Source: Pampus argenteus
Lineage: Eukaryota; Chordata; Actinopteri; Scombriformes; Stromateidae
Assembly (NCBI GenBank): GCA_036937835.1
Contig: CM072879.1
Location: 18,171,001 to 18,235,000 of the forward strand
Reading direction: 5' to 3'
DNA length: 64,000 bases
The translations under genes and the position numbers were made by a program. The notes below the pieces were generated by a model. That model did no database searches. It was not told the DNA's origin and saw nothing but the letters and a program-made list of their open reading frames with translations. Positions within the stretch are counted from its first letter, which is position 1; every line of letters starts with the position of its first letter. Below are positions 38,201 to 48,349 of this stretch, one piece after another.

Positions 38201-40905
38201 TCTTTACATCCATTACCTAAATATGAGTCGACACAGAAATTAAATCCACACCCGCAAAAAAACTAAAAAACTAAAAAAACACAAAAAAACATTGGTGTTT
38301 TGATGGCAGTTCATTGATGCTTTTACATATAATTTAAATGTAGAAAACTCGACTTCTGTAATTATTATTATAATATTGACTCCTTGATAGAAACAAGCTC
38401 AAAGACGCGTTGACTCAACCTAAAGACTCGTTTATTTCACATTGCAGATAAAGTAGAACTGCTCAATACATAAAAGGCTGAGACTTAATGTGGTGCCACG
38501 TCTGAATCTCTCTCGTTTTTCTATCCAGGATGCACCCTGAGGAACTCCTGTCATACGCTTTAAATTGCTTCTTCTTAGGCTTTGTTTTTTATTTATTTAT
38601 TGGGAATCTCTTTTATAGAGAGCAGTGATAAGCAGATGGCTGTGGAGGCGCTTGTCAAGGCTGATGTAATGAAGCAGCTTTTAAAAAAAAACCTGCTTGA
38701 AGCACACGGTCCTGTTTTGCTGTTGACCTTTTCGGTGCTATAACTCTTAGCTGTCCTTGTTCCATAAATAAAAAATATAAAGCTGCTTGACAACATTGCA
38801 TCTCATTACTCACCAAGCATGATAAGTGTGGTGGTCCCTTGTTCGTTTCCAGACGGATAGGTGGCGTATTCGCAGGTATAGCGGCCGGCATCGGACATTC
38901 TTAAGTCAGAAATCCTGATGGACGGGTTCTCCAGGCTGTTGTGGAGAAAGACAACTCGGTCCTTGAAGGATAAATTAGGGAAACTTTGTCCATATGTAGG
39001 GTGGAAGACAGCAATGTTGTCCCTCTGACCATCGATCGGTTCCCAAATCCAAGACACCTGGTGAGTTTGTAAGAAAACAACATTTCAAGGATTTGGATGC
39101 TCTTTAGAACTAAAAGACTAAAAACATTCTTGAGAAGTTTATCATCTTTTTTTTTTAACAACAGGACATTTAATAATAAACCTGCAACAACTCATAAAAA
39201 GCCTGTTTTCATCAGTATATTCATTTACACGAGTATTGAAATCTGCTGCTTCTGTTCTGTTTCGTTCTAAATCTGGAATAATCTAATTTACAGTCAAACT
39301 CAATCAAAGCTCTCTGAGTAAGGAGCCAGGAATATATTACAAGATTAAGATTAAAGTCTCTTAGACTTGTAAACATGCTCTCAAGGTCCATCGATGCCTT
39401 TTTAAAAGATCATCATTTAAAAAGAAAGTCATCTTACAGGCTTCCCGTCTTCAGACTTTCTGATGCGCGAGAGATATCGATATCCGTTACGGACTCTACC
39501 GCAAGGGGAAAATAGTGTGATGTTATACCAAATTGATTTTCTTTTCTCTGCAGTTTTCAAAGTGACAGTTTCAAATACATACTGCTGTCCAGCGGTGAGC
39601 CAGGAAGTAGAGGAAATAAAGTTCATCAATACACATTTAGCAAACGTCTATTAACTATTATGACATCGAGAGGGTTGAAGGAGGCAAAAAGGAAAAAAAA
39701 AAAACGAGAACTAGTAAACAGCTTATAGCTTTATTCTTCTCATCAGTTCAGCTGGAGTCAGATATGTTGACATCTGGGGTTTGATAAAATAAACTTTGAT
39801 TTTTATATAGTCAGAAGTTGTTTTACAACATATTAAGGTGCAGATTACCAAAGAGATGTAACTCGATAAAATGTTGACAATGCTGATGATTGTGATGAAA
39901 ATGTGCTTTACTTGTTTAAAGAACAACCTTTTATTTTCACGCACATAACTGTCAATTCTTATAAAGCCTAATCAAATCAATCACTGCATTATTTTTCTGA
40001 GGACGATTAAAACATAAGTGACCCACACTCAGCACTGTGCCTGAACGCATCATATGCATCCACACAGACTCATCAATCGTTTTGTTCATAAAAACTCTGG
40101 AAATTGGTCCATGAGTCCATGATGGAAACTTCTTGTTTTGTCCAATCAACCGACAAAAATCCAAAGAAATTCAGTTTATCATCATGTATGACAGAAAATG
40201 ATCAAATCAAATCATCACATAAGAATTTACTTCCTGTCGCTACCTGCAGGCTACATCCAGGATGTCTTTAGCTTCGGGAAAAACAGCAAAAACTGCACTT
40301 TAAGAGCCTTCCAACAGTTCCAAAATATTGTTGTTGACATGCTGAATATTCTTAGCTTGACAGAGACAAACACCTCCAGGAAACGAATGGCTCTTTTTCA
40401 AAGTCACCACGAGTGCAGAACTTGCAGTAAATAACTCCAATATGTACAAGAAGCGTTTGTTAAACCGCCGCGTACGACTTCCTCTGACTGCATGCGTTAA
40501 ACTTAGAAGAAACTTGTCAGAAGGCACCTTTGATGAACCTACAGCTGTTTCCTCCTACATTTTCCCACCTGTTCTTTACACAACTATATCTGATTTCTGT
40601 ATCTCACGTCTTTTTTTCTGCATGAAGGAAACGTTATTGGAGACAGAGATTGACCTTTTTGACCCCCAACTAAACCTTCAAATAAGTCTTCTCTTTATAT
40701 CTCTTCCAATGATTCGCTCCATATATGTCAGTGTTAGACGTTCGCTGCTTCTGAACCAGCTGAAAACACGCTGCCGTCTTTCGTCTGCCTACCTGTGTGA
40801 GTTTGGTTCGGCCTCCTCCATCGATGAAATGGCAGCGGAGATCAACAGACTCGGTAGGATATGCCTCCAGCTCCTCATCGACTCGCACTTTCTGAGCCCC
40901 GTTAC
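7146..40905 (-). CDS. nectin2l: Nectin-2-like cell adhesion molecule, six-exon coding region lacking its first (signal peptide) exon
   Basis: Join on the minus strand: 40905-40793, 39057-38814, 32281-31988, 29849-29732, 28653-28505, 7777-7146. All introns are GT-AG and the split codons fit (Ala, Tyr, Ala and Glu at successive junctions). The product is about 516 residues from the first split codon. Ig domain 1 has Cys25, Trp41 and Cys100; Ig 2 has Cys143, Trp156 and Cys197; Ig 3 has Cys242, Trp255 and Cys288. A membrane span covers about 317-340 and the tail 341-516. Nectins are homophilic and heterophilic adhesion receptors at adherens junctions, linked to actin through afadin. Three PVR/nectin signatures are visible in domain 1: LTQ, A-x6-G (AVFHPTYG) and TYPSG. 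AKPKN at the start of Ig 2 and VNTTFIC in Ig 3 favour the nectin-2/PVR branch. The tail style favours nectin-1/3, so the exact orthologue is less certain than the family. Confidence 0.9.
9092..9132. repeat. 41-base perfect hairpin carrying CRE and CCAAT motifs in both arms
   Basis: TGACGTCCAATG at 9092-9103 is matched by its exact reverse complement at 9121-9132. A T-G wobble and a further four pairs (GATT/AATC) extend the stem to 17 positions around a 7-base loop. Each arm holds a TGACGT half-site next to a CCAAT box. It lies inside the last nectin intron. Confidence 0.85.
9996..10050. mobile_element. Possible 3' tail of an old LINE or SINE
   Basis: A CTGAGGTGAATTTGTGATTA block followed by GTGATATTGGGCTATAT resembles the 3' tail shared by many fish retroposons (a GTGAT...GGGCTATATAA end). 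The copy is short and degenerate. Confidence 0.25.
11850..11892. repeat. (TG)n microsatellite
   Basis: TG dinucleotides with one TA interruption near the right end. Confidence 0.97.
12516..12594. repeat. (CA)n microsatellite
   Basis: About 79 bases of CA with TA and CTCA interruptions at the right end. Confidence 0.97.
15424..15476. repeat. (CA)n microsatellite
   Basis: Uninterrupted CA repeat of about 53 bases. Confidence 0.98.
22281..22435. repeat. (GA)n tract
   Basis: About 155 bases of GAGA with scattered GGGA, GACA and GAAAA interruptions. It explains the Arg/Glu- and Ser/Leu-rich open frames across it. Confidence 0.97.
23205..23264. repeat. (AAT)n trinucleotide tract
   Basis: AAT triplets with AAAT interruptions in the left half. 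Confidence 0.95.
27155..27264. repeat. Compound (CA)n/(CG-CA)n tract
   Basis: About 110 bases alternating CA runs with ACGC units. Alternating purine-pyrimidine sequence of this kind can adopt Z-DNA. Confidence 0.96.
28436..28499. repeat. (TG)n followed by a poly-G run beside a nectin splice donor
   Basis: (TG)n at 28436-28463, then a G-rich stretch at 28471-28498 broken by one T within its G runs. The donor GT of exon 28653-28505 begins at 28504, so on the coding strand the intron starts GTGAGT and goes straight into C-rich sequence and (CA)n. Confidence 0.95.
28505..28653 (-). CDS. nectin2l: Nectin coding exon: second half of the third Ig domain
   Basis: The 149-nt exon lies between acceptor TCCCTTCAG and donor GTGAGT. 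It enters in phase 2 and leaves in phase 1. It encodes ASGPLPDTVMVDGNKLTV, then VDDAVNTTFICEVKN with an N-linked sequon and the second domain cysteine, and ends HQITTIVI. The NTT-hydrophobic-IC pattern resembles nectin-2 and PVR rather than nectin-1 or nectin-3. The final G joins AA of exon 7777-7146 to make Glu. On the coding strand, the acceptor is preceded by several hundred bases of almost pure pyrimidine, and the donor is followed within two bases by a poly-C run and then (CA)n. The exon length is not a multiple of three, so skipping it would shift the frame. Confidence 0.93.
28654..29731 (-). other. nectin2l: Nectin intron inside the third Ig domain, 1.08 kb
   Basis: About two thirds of this intron is the purine (plus strand) tract ending beside the acceptor. 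The remaining roughly 370 bases next to the donor are ordinary AT-rich sequence with a (CA)n tract at 29552-29581. Possible branch-point matches CTCAC and CTCAT lie in small interruptions of the tract near 28734 and 28728, about 75-80 bases before the exon. Confidence 0.85.
28657..29360. repeat. Long (GAG/GAA)n purine tract next to a nectin splice acceptor
   Basis: About 700 bases on the plus strand are almost entirely G and A, mostly GAG and GAA triplets, with a handful of T interruptions and only isolated C. On the coding strand this is a pyrimidine tract running into the 3' splice site at 28654. It creates long stop-free frames on both strands (Glu-rich, Arg/Lys-rich, Pro/Leu-rich) that are not genes. 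Such tracts can form triplex DNA and are length-unstable. Confidence 0.97.
29732..29849 (-). CDS. nectin2l: Nectin coding exon: first half of the third Ig domain
   Basis: The 118-nt exon lies between acceptor CTCACTTTCAG and donor GTAAGA. It enters in phase 1 and leaves in phase 2. It encodes PPSVSIEGYDNNWYVG, a strongly conserved block at the start of nectin/PVR domain 3, then AILRCMANANPAP with the first cysteine, and TITWT with the core tryptophan. Splitting of the third Ig domain between two exons is the usual nectin gene arrangement. The terminal GC joins G of the next exon to form Ala. Confidence 0.94.
30323..30491. repeat. GACACGGAGACAAA minisatellite with 24-bp higher-order unit
   Basis: The basic hexamer is GACACR or GACAAA. 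From about 30376 the phrase ACACGGAGACAAAGAC recurs at exact 24-base spacing (30377, 30401, 30425, 30449). Because 24 is divisible by three, the plus strand reads as an eight-residue repeat (RHGDKDKE), which I treat as non-coding. Confidence 0.93.
30547..30671. repeat. (TG)n array with regularly placed GCGCATG interruptions
   Basis: TG runs separated by GCGTG and GCGCATG at intervals of roughly 20-30 bases. It lies about 55 bases after the GACACGGAGACAAA minisatellite. Confidence 0.92.
30809..30854. repeat. (TA)n microsatellite
   Basis: Uninterrupted TA dinucleotides over about 46 bases. Confidence 0.97.
31988..32281 (-). CDS. nectin2l: Nectin coding exon: complete second Ig domain (C1-like)
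   Basis: The 294-nt exon lies between acceptor CATCTTCCAG and donor GTAAGA, and both edges are phase 1. It begins AKPKNLARVV, the typical inter-domain start of nectin-2/PVR domain 2. It continues with VVAECEAADAKPAATISW (cysteine and tryptophan of the Ig fold), a sequon NHT, the strand D/E pattern GTVTVRSEYRLVPTPADNG and VTCMVDQ with the second cysteine, and ends KLSVE. The last base T joins AC of the next exon to give the Tyr of YPPSVSIEGYD. Domain length and motifs are those expected for the family. Confidence 0.95.
34755..35012. mobile_element. Degenerate copy of a common teleost dispersed repeat
   Basis: The left part has a CAGCAGATATTTGATGGAT-like block followed by GCCATGAAAC and ACATTCATGGT. 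The right part has TAGCATGCTAACA, ATACCTGCTA, CATTGTGTGAGCATGTTAGC and GTTAGCATTTAGCTCAAAG. I recall this order from a very abundant teleost non-coding repeat; the family name is not known to me. The middle appears deleted. Confidence 0.5.
36888..37190. repeat. Degenerate ~42-bp tandem array with CCAATAAG and GATTGGCTG motifs
   Basis: GATTGG occurs at 37007, 37048, 37091, 37134 and 37175, with spacings of 41, 43, 43 and 41. CAATAAG occurs 16 bases before four of these five, and also at 36888. A sixth, weaker unit has ATTGG at 36905. The reverse complement of GATTGGCTG is CAGCCAATC, a good NF-Y (CCAAT box) match. Confidence 0.7.
38814..39057 (-). CDS. nectin2l: Nectin coding exon: second half of the Ig V domain
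   Basis: The 244-nt exon lies between acceptor ACTCACCAG and donor GTGAGT. It enters in phase 0 and leaves in phase 1. It encodes strand C to strand G: VSWIWEP, then NIAVFHPTYG (the A-x6-G motif of the PVR/nectin family), a sequon NLS, then the strand F signature SDAGRYTCEYATYPSG, which holds the second canonical cysteine and the T-Y-P-x-G motif used in nectin/TIGIT-family pairing. The match to nectin-2 (HP..G.SFP) is closer than to nectin-1 or nectin-4. The exon ends CTT-G, whose G joins CC of the next exon to give the Ala of AKPKN. Confidence 0.93.
39058..40792 (-). other. nectin2l: Nectin intron splitting the V domain, 1.7 kb
   Basis: A phase-0 intron between LTQ and VSW of the V domain. 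It contains no recognised element. An open minus-strand frame at 39429-39629 ends next to a GTAAGA donor-like sequence but has no Ig features, and the flanking exons already join to a complete V domain. Confidence 0.85.
40793..40905 (-). CDS. nectin2l: Nectin coding exon: first half of the Ig V domain
   Basis: The 113-nt exon runs from an acceptor after a pyrimidine-rich stretch (GTCTGTCTCCAG) to the donor GTAGGC. It enters in phase 1 (the GT completes a split codon) and leaves in phase 0. It encodes 37 full residues beginning NGAQKVRVDEE and ending RTKLTQ. ESVDLRCHF supplies beta strand B with the first canonical cysteine. Joining to the next exon recreates KLTQ-VSWIW, a normal strand C of a V domain. 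The phase-1 entry agrees with a separate signal-peptide exon upstream. I saw no convincing signal exon on the minus strand up to 64000, so the start codon is outside or unrecognised. Confidence 0.88.
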
Positions 40906-43901
40906 CTGGAGACAGACGAAAAGGAGACAAAAAAAAAAAAAAAAAGGAATATTATGCAGTCATCCACAAAATCAATATTGCTTGAATAATTAAACATTTG
41001 TTTGTTTATACTAAAAAATTAAATGAGAACCTTCAACAAATAGAGACTAAAAGACAGACGACGGAAAGAGAAAAACAACACTCTCGCTTTAACAATGGAG
41101 TATTAGAAGCACTTCATTATGAATCTGGTGAAAATTATACTGCAGTGATTGATGCTTTTCCCTCCTACTTGCTTTGTTTTTGTGTCAGAAGGGAGGAATC
41201 GAGCCCCTTAATGTGTTCTCGATGAGGTTACGGAGAGGCATGATGGAAGCAGAGAGAAAAAGACAATGAGAGGGAATTAAGAAGAAGAAGAAGACAAACA
41301 GAGAAAACCGAGACAAGTTCATTAAATGAAAAAATGATGAGGCTTTGATAACAACCCTCAGGCAGTGACTTAGCCAACTTTCTTACAGCTAGACCCTCCT
41401 CATTACAGTCAAGTGTGTCTACCAGGAGGCATCGCTGGGGGACACAACCTCTTTCTGTTAGAAATTCAGTGGAAGACGCCTCTAACACCTCGCTTAAGCA
41501 TGCGGAGAGCGCCGGGCCGGTCAGCCAGGCCAGCCCAGGTTCACAGGAACAAGCCAGGAGAGATGCCGTGTTCGTCAAAACTTTAACGGTGATGAAAGCT
41601 GGTTGGTTCGAGCCAAGCAGGGTCTCAACAACACTGCAGCACCTCCTGACCTGCAGGCTGTGTCTGAATCCTGAGTTTTCCTCTTATTCTGTGACCAACT
41701 GACTCAAATATGTGTAGCGGTCTGCTGCTGAGGCCCAAATCATCGACTTCTAGACTATCCCACAGGAGAGCCTGACCGAAAACGTGATGTTTGTAATGAA
41801 AGACCAGCAGGAAGAGCTGCAACAGGAGCGCAGAAGTCCTCCTCGATGCTGGTTTAGTCTCCGGCTGTGTGTAAGTCTTGTGTTGTGAGTTACGCGTTGA
41901 CTGACGTGAATCGTCTCCGCGTCTTAGCAGCGGCGTTTATTCAGATTAGTCGCCAGCAAGCAGCTCTCAACCAACAAATTGCTGCAGTTGTGCCTTGTTA
42001 AAAGAATTATTACCAACAAATTATATTTGCAGTATTACATTTCTGGAAACGAATGAACTTTAATGAATTTGTAATCCTTGTAATCACGAGAGGAAAAAAA
42101 ACAAAAAGGAAAAACTCAAAGAAAAACAAAAAGAGAACGGAGAACTTGTAATCCTTCATTAATGCGAACTAGTCCCGAGCTCATTGTGTTTGGCAGCTTC
42201 ATATGAGGCTTCGAGTCTCTGACATATAATGACGCTTTTCTTTCCTTCCTCCACTCGCTCTGTGCCTTTAACTGCTCTCTGCTTGGCACTAATGCAGTGA
42301 TCCAGACCCCTGCCACGAACTCCCTGCTGACCCAGGATCAAATCCTACCAGGGTCTTTTCTCCTCCACCTCCCCTTGCTTTCTGCCCTCTCAGCCAGCCT
42401 CTGTGTCTGTAAAGATAAAAGTCCTGTTGGGGGGGGGGGGAGAAGCTGGCCTCTCACTCTCTTCACAAGAAAAGGGGATAAGCACTCGCTAACCGCTAGC
42501 TAGCCCCGGGTGGCTCCACAGAAAAAGCCTCTTAGTGTGTGAGGGATTGATTAGGACAATATGTTACATGGAACAGCATGGAGGTGAATGGGTTGGCCTG
42601 CAAATCAGCTGCAAAACAGTCACACTAACAAAGAGTGTGAAGTGTGTGTGTGTGTGTGTGTCCTGCAGGGGATGTTGCATCCATGTGTCCGCTCATGTGT
42701 ACAGGAAGGCATTTTGTGTGTAAGGGCATACGTGTGTGTGTGTGTTTGTGTGTGTAATTACAGCACATCTGAGTGCGTGTGAGCATAGATCAGAGCATCT
42801 CGTTGTAATGCGAGTGCATACGAGACTGAGTCAGTCATTGAACCACAGTGTCTACCCTGAGGGAGATAAAGGGCTGTCAAACCAGTTATCCATTCCCATT
42901 ATAAGACAGACATACATACACACAAACAGACATGCACATACAGGAAAGCCATAAATGCAAACTACTCGCTGTCAGATGAGTTTTTCCATGGCGTGAAATA
43001 AACGAGAACAGCAGCGTTGAACCGAGAGTTCAACTCTGTCTCCGTTATTGGCTTCTCCTTCCGTCATGTTCTTCTTCTGCTCTTTTCTTTCTTTATTCTC
43101 TCATGCACAAACACACAGATTAGTTCCCCCTAATTAAACACGTCAACTCACAATTAACTCGATTCATAAAGAATCTGCAGAACTGCACTCGCACCAGACG
43201 ATCCATTCAAAGCCACGAATGACATAAACCTTATGGCTATTCGCAGAGGTCAGTCAAATCTCTTCTGTGATGCAGGGAAACATTATAAAATAATAAAATA
43301 AAAAGATGATTGAGAGGAAGCACGAACGAGCAAAACTTTAGTCTATGATGGCTTCAGGTAGCAGCAATAATACTTATAAGACCATGATTCATCAGTTATG
43401 ATAAGACTCTACTTAAAGATCCCCTCCAGACATGTATGAAGACTAAAAATACTGTATTGTGTGGTTTTTCAACAAAATGAGTATTATTATTACTACATTG
43501 AAACCATTAAAATTGCATCTATTGCTTCCACCTGCAGTAAATATTCCACAATATATATATATATAAATATATATATATATTTCATGCATTAAAAAGGTTC
43601 GATCTATAAGCGGACTCAGCAGATCAGAATCACTTTTTGAAGATTTAAATGGATAAAAGTGCCTTTTTTAATAAGCTATAACTGTTCATCCTCATCTTTT
43701 ATCCTAATTAAGAAAAAAACAACAACAGACGATCAATGACAACAATAGATTATCAACAGTTGATCAACAGCTCAGTCCAGTCATACACAAGTTTCACTGA
43801 AGCACACTTCAATTCTTATAGACACACTTTGTTCTCTGTGAAATCACATGTAATTGTTGACTGTGGTAATGCATTTCATTTTCATTTCTCCTGCAAGCAT
43901 A

Positions 43902-43902
<1 letters not shown>

Positions 43903-43955
<53 letters not shown>
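43903..43955. repeat. (CA)n microsatellite
   Basis: Uninterrupted CA repeat of about 53 bases. Confidence 0.97.
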
Positions 43956-43957
<2 letters not shown>

Positions 43958-45401
43958 GTTCTGCTATCAGGGAAATTGGTGTCAATACACCACTATGACC
44001 CCAATCTTTTCAATCCTTTCCATTATTTGCTCGCAACCCCTCTGATCCCACAATTTGCAGCTTATTCTAATGTTGCTCTCATTGGAAGTCACTATGAATC
44101 CGAGCAACAGCTAAATGTAAACGGGGAAAGTCAAAGGAGGGGAGGCGGTTAAATGAATGGCCACTCTGCGCTTCCCTCCCAATGCAGCAGAGAGATGAAT
44201 CACAGTTAATTGACATTTGGAGGCTTGTGGCATTTGCCTGTTTATGTGGAGCTTTCCCATGTAGACAGGAAGGCAGGGTAAGCGTTGAGGAATATGCTGA
44301 TGGGGTTGCACACTCATCCATATTAACATCCAAATCACACACTTATAGGAGGCAGTGAAGCACATCCGTTTTGTTTTGGGGGTTTTCGTCAGGATTGTTA
44401 GTTAAGTCAGCTTTTTATCCGGGTGATTGCAAACAGCCGTCAAAAACACTAAAAATGGAAAGAATTAACATGTTTGTAGTAAATGTTTATACATAAACGA
44501 TGTTTGATAAAAACATACATTTTTTTCCCCCTTTTCCTTGTTCGCCATATCAGTATCAATCATTAAATTATGTCAGACGCTAATTAATGTGAACAAATGA
44601 AGCTACGAGATGATGGGTAGCCTCCGTCTCATGACAGGCTTCTTATTATCAGTGCTGCTCTTTGTCAATGCTCCTTAATTGGATGTACTTGAACAAAATA
44701 AGAGGTAACAGAGACGTTCTTCACATCCGTGAAGCTTAATAACATCGCAGCCACATTTTATACGATCTTCGAAATGTTCTCGCTCTGTTCCTGCATTACT
44801 CATCCATGAGTAAAGCAACATCTGTCTGAGCTCAACCTGCAGTCACTCAGGGAGGTTAACTGCATCCCACGCAACTATTTCTCTGCCTTCCAGGTTTTGT
44901 CTTTCGGGCATTAATGCAGGTTTAAGGTGTGACATGTCATCTTTTGTCAAGAGACGGCTGTCGAGAGCGTTTGGGCGATCAAGCATAAATTAAGCTTAGG
45001 GCCGCTAATGTAAAAGTGCTGCTAACAAGGAGACGGAGGAGGCTTGAAAGATTCATGCAATAAAAAAAATAAATAAATGAAATGTAATCAGAGCTTCTTG
45101 GCTTGTGGCAATGAGGAAGAATTTTAATATGACGACAAATTAATTTTCACATGAAACAGAAGGATGGATGGAAAGAGACAGGTGACAGGTATGAATCCAA
45201 CCAAAGATGTCAGAAAACCAGCCAAAGATATGTAATCAAAATGTTAATATTTAGCATCTATCTACATAAACTATGTTGTTGTTTTTCCAAGATCCTGGGA
45301 TGTCTCTCACATCCAGCTGATTCGGAGCCAAATTTCTTGTTGTGTTCTTGTTTCTGGCAACAATATTCAGCCTGTTTTTAGCTCGGATTTTGGTCTCCTC
45401 C

Positions 45402-45431
45402 ATATCTATATCTATATCTATATCTATATCT
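45402..45431. repeat. (ATATCT)n hexamer array
   Basis: About five perfect copies of the hexamer, followed by a short TGTCTGC-rich stretch. Confidence 0.93.
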
Positions 45432-46665
45432 GTCTGCTGTCTGCTGCTGGACACTTTATCTCATGAGCTTTTTTCTTTTTGACTGAAAACAGCCGGCTGC
45501 TGTGGCTGAAAACAAGACTGACGAGAGAAAGTCGGGGACGGCAACAACAAAACAATGAGCTGAAATGCATTAAAACGCTCCACAGACGGGTGGGGATATC
45601 AGTGTCCTCCTTCATATATATATTATATATAATATATATATTTACCAGAAAGGTGCTGAAATCAATTTCAAAACTACATATCCACCATTTAGAAAATTCT
45701 AAATTCAATCAACAGATGATGAAAAGCAGATGATTATTCCCCCGTGTCTTCACATATTGGATCCCAATCCATCAATATCCATATAAAATGTAAGATAATT
45801 ATTATATTAGTAGATAAAGGATAGATAATCCCTTAGTTGTGACTGCTCCATTATATTAGGAAGGTGGTTTTACCCAATCAATGAAAGATAAATAAACAGT
45901 AATGAGATGTGATTAAAGACCAGCGCTGGCATGTTTGCTCTGTGCTGAAATGTTCCCATCAGAACAACAACAACTGGCGTGTCCTGTTTTATATATATAT
46001 ATATATATATGACTGAACGAATGAAAGCAAATCATCTTTCAACTTAAAACATTAGAAAAGTTTAGGTCTTTTCTTTTGGTTTCAGTTCACTGGATCATCC
46101 ATAATGTATGTATGAGAGACTGAGCCGTGTTACCACACATCAGTGACCTGAATTTACTAATTTCCACTGAAAGCGTGCGGTCTTCGCCTGGTTAGATACA
46201 GCTCTTATAGCATATGTGATGAAAGTGTACATTTGGTTTAAATGGGGAAAAACAGAAACGGTTGTCACAGTCGGAAAGCGCCTCAACAATCTCTGCAAAC
46301 GTGTTGCTTTGTTGATGAATGATCTGTGCGATTAGCTCCCCGATGTGATTATAAAAAAACATCTTTTCTCTGCTAAAGAGATGTTAGAAATGTGACGGTG
46401 AAAAGATAAAAATAAAAAAACATCCCGACTGGTGAAGCATGATCTCCAAAATGTATTCATCAACACAAAGGTGACATTTTGATTCTCACGGTAAGATGCT
46501 TGGTAAAAACATTATGCTATTCACAATTATGCATTCAGAGTGTTTTTACTCAATTAGAGTGTTTTATTTCCTGAGGTGAAGACAAAACAGCGAGGGATTA
46601 CTGCAAAGTGTAAACTAATGGGACACGAGTTAGCAAGACAGCTTTATATGAGAGGGATGAAGCTG

Positions 46666-46711
<46 letters not shown>

Positions 46712-46991
46712 TATTTTTACAGAGAACAATGAAGCCTCCAGCGCAGATTTGGTCAAATTAGAGATTTTCTGATCTGTAATAACATTTAAATCTTTTTGGT
46801 CATGTTTTTCCTAACGCTAACCTTATTGTCAGACAGGTTTGTGGTTCGATAGACTGAAACAGTAACTTTTAATGTCAGAGTAATATTATAGCCGACAGCA
46901 CAGATAAATGGCATGTTTACACTGCAGGTGGCTTTTCAGAGTGTAACCACGACGATGTCAGCTGACGACAACCTATTAACTCCTGTTAGGT

Positions 46992-46992
<1 letters not shown>

Positions 46993-47044
<52 letters not shown>
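46993..47044. repeat. (AT)n microsatellite
   Basis: About 52 bases of uninterrupted AT dinucleotide. Confidence 0.97.
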
Positions 47045-47046
<2 letters not shown>

Positions 47047-47284
47047 CAGGGTTGCATAATCCTCTGTGGGCTGAGAAAATGACACGGCCTGCAGGCTGAA
47101 GAAACCCTTTCGAAAATCCTTCTGCATCATTTCCAAAATGCAAAATGCAAAAAAAAAAAGCCAAGTAGTAACAAGTCTGCTTGTTATTCATTTCTGAAAA
47201 GTCGGCTATTTGCAGAAGTAAGGCTTTCACTCACCCGCATGATTAGGATATTAATACAAATCCAGTGTGTCACGGTGTGTGTGT

Positions 47285-47325
<41 letters not shown>

Positions 47326-47529
47326 TGTGTGTACAATGAGCTCGAGATCTGACTCACCGGTAATGTAATTGGTATTTGACACTACTGTACTTCTACTGTA
47401 TATAGTCATCTTTAATCAAGTTTCTTCCATTGTCCCTTTTATGATAGATGCAGCAGAGACTTTCTATTCACACCTGCTTCATGCAGAGACTGATCAGGTT
47501 CATTATATACTGCACTCACAAGTCTCGAG

Positions 47530-47762
47530 TATCAGCTGGTAGATTCGTTGATCGACAGAAAAGTTGCTAACTACTTTAAAATTGGATTAATCCTAACAAA
47601 CAAAAACTCTTTAATTTAAATATTATTCTGGTTTATTCATCTCTGGGTTGTGGTTTGTTGGTCGGGATAAAAGAAGACATTTGAGGACGTCACCGTGAGC
47701 TTTGGGAACCAATGATTAATGGAGAAAATGAATCGATAATGATCATTAGTTGCAGCCCAAAC
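47530..47762. mobile_element. Degenerate copy of a common teleost dispersed repeat
   Basis: The left edge has a GATCGACAGAAAAGTTG block. The middle has CTCTGGGTTGTGG, TTGGTCGGGATAAAA and AAGACATTTGAGGACGTCACC. The right edge has AATGATTAATGGAGAAAATG, ATCGATAATGATCATTAG and TTGCAGCCC. This block order matches, from memory, a very abundant teleost repeat that ends in TTAGTTGCAGCCC. It encodes nothing. Confidence 0.6.
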
Positions 47763-48349
47763 ACAGAGGTAGAAATCTAAATGTCAGGTAAGTATAAAGG
47801 TCAATGTCTACATGCATCTACTCAACAGACCACCACACACAGTACGTGTGTTAAAGCTAAAGATAAATTGTTGTACTTCTACATCTTTCATGTTTGTCTG
47901 CTACTTGTTCATTATCAAAACCAAGTCCTGTTCTATAAATATCCCCAATATGCTACTGTTACTACATTTTAAAAGCTCTGAAGTCTCTTTATTATTCTAC
48001 CTTCGCTTATCTTTATATTACTGGTTGTTATTTCCATTTCCACACAGCATACTTACAGACTAAGCCTTTTGAGGCCTTTTGAGGCTTAGTTTGAAAGCAC
48101 CAAAACTGATTTTCAGAAGCTATAAAACACACTGACAGCGTTGTACTTTCAGTACTGTGTGTTTTATACAGTAGCAGACCAAAAAAAAAGAAAAAAAAAA
48201 TCATTGAAACTCTCACTAACAGAAGCCAACACCAGCTGCTTCCTTTAGAGGTTCGGCAGCTTGCAGGACACCTGACTTTCTGATGTCTGTCGGCCTTAAA
48301 GTCAACAGTATAGAGGACAGAGGAGTAAGCTTCTGACTGAGTCCGGAGG

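Larger units (their letters stand above)
32282..38813 (-). other. nectin2l: Nectin intron between V domain and second Ig domain, 6.5 kb
   Basis: No exon is supported. It contains (CA)n at 33846-33890 and 35143-35204, a degenerate dispersed teleost repeat at 34755-35012, an approximately 42-bp degenerate array with inverted CCAAT boxes at 36888-37190 and small (TA)n tracts. The rest is AT-rich unique-looking sequence with only short chance frames. Confidence 0.82.

Noticed and set aside
39429..39629. A minus-strand frame ending beside GTAAGA, between the two V-domain exons
   Set aside because: It lacks Ig features, and the flanking exons join without it into a complete V domain in phase. It may be repeat-derived.
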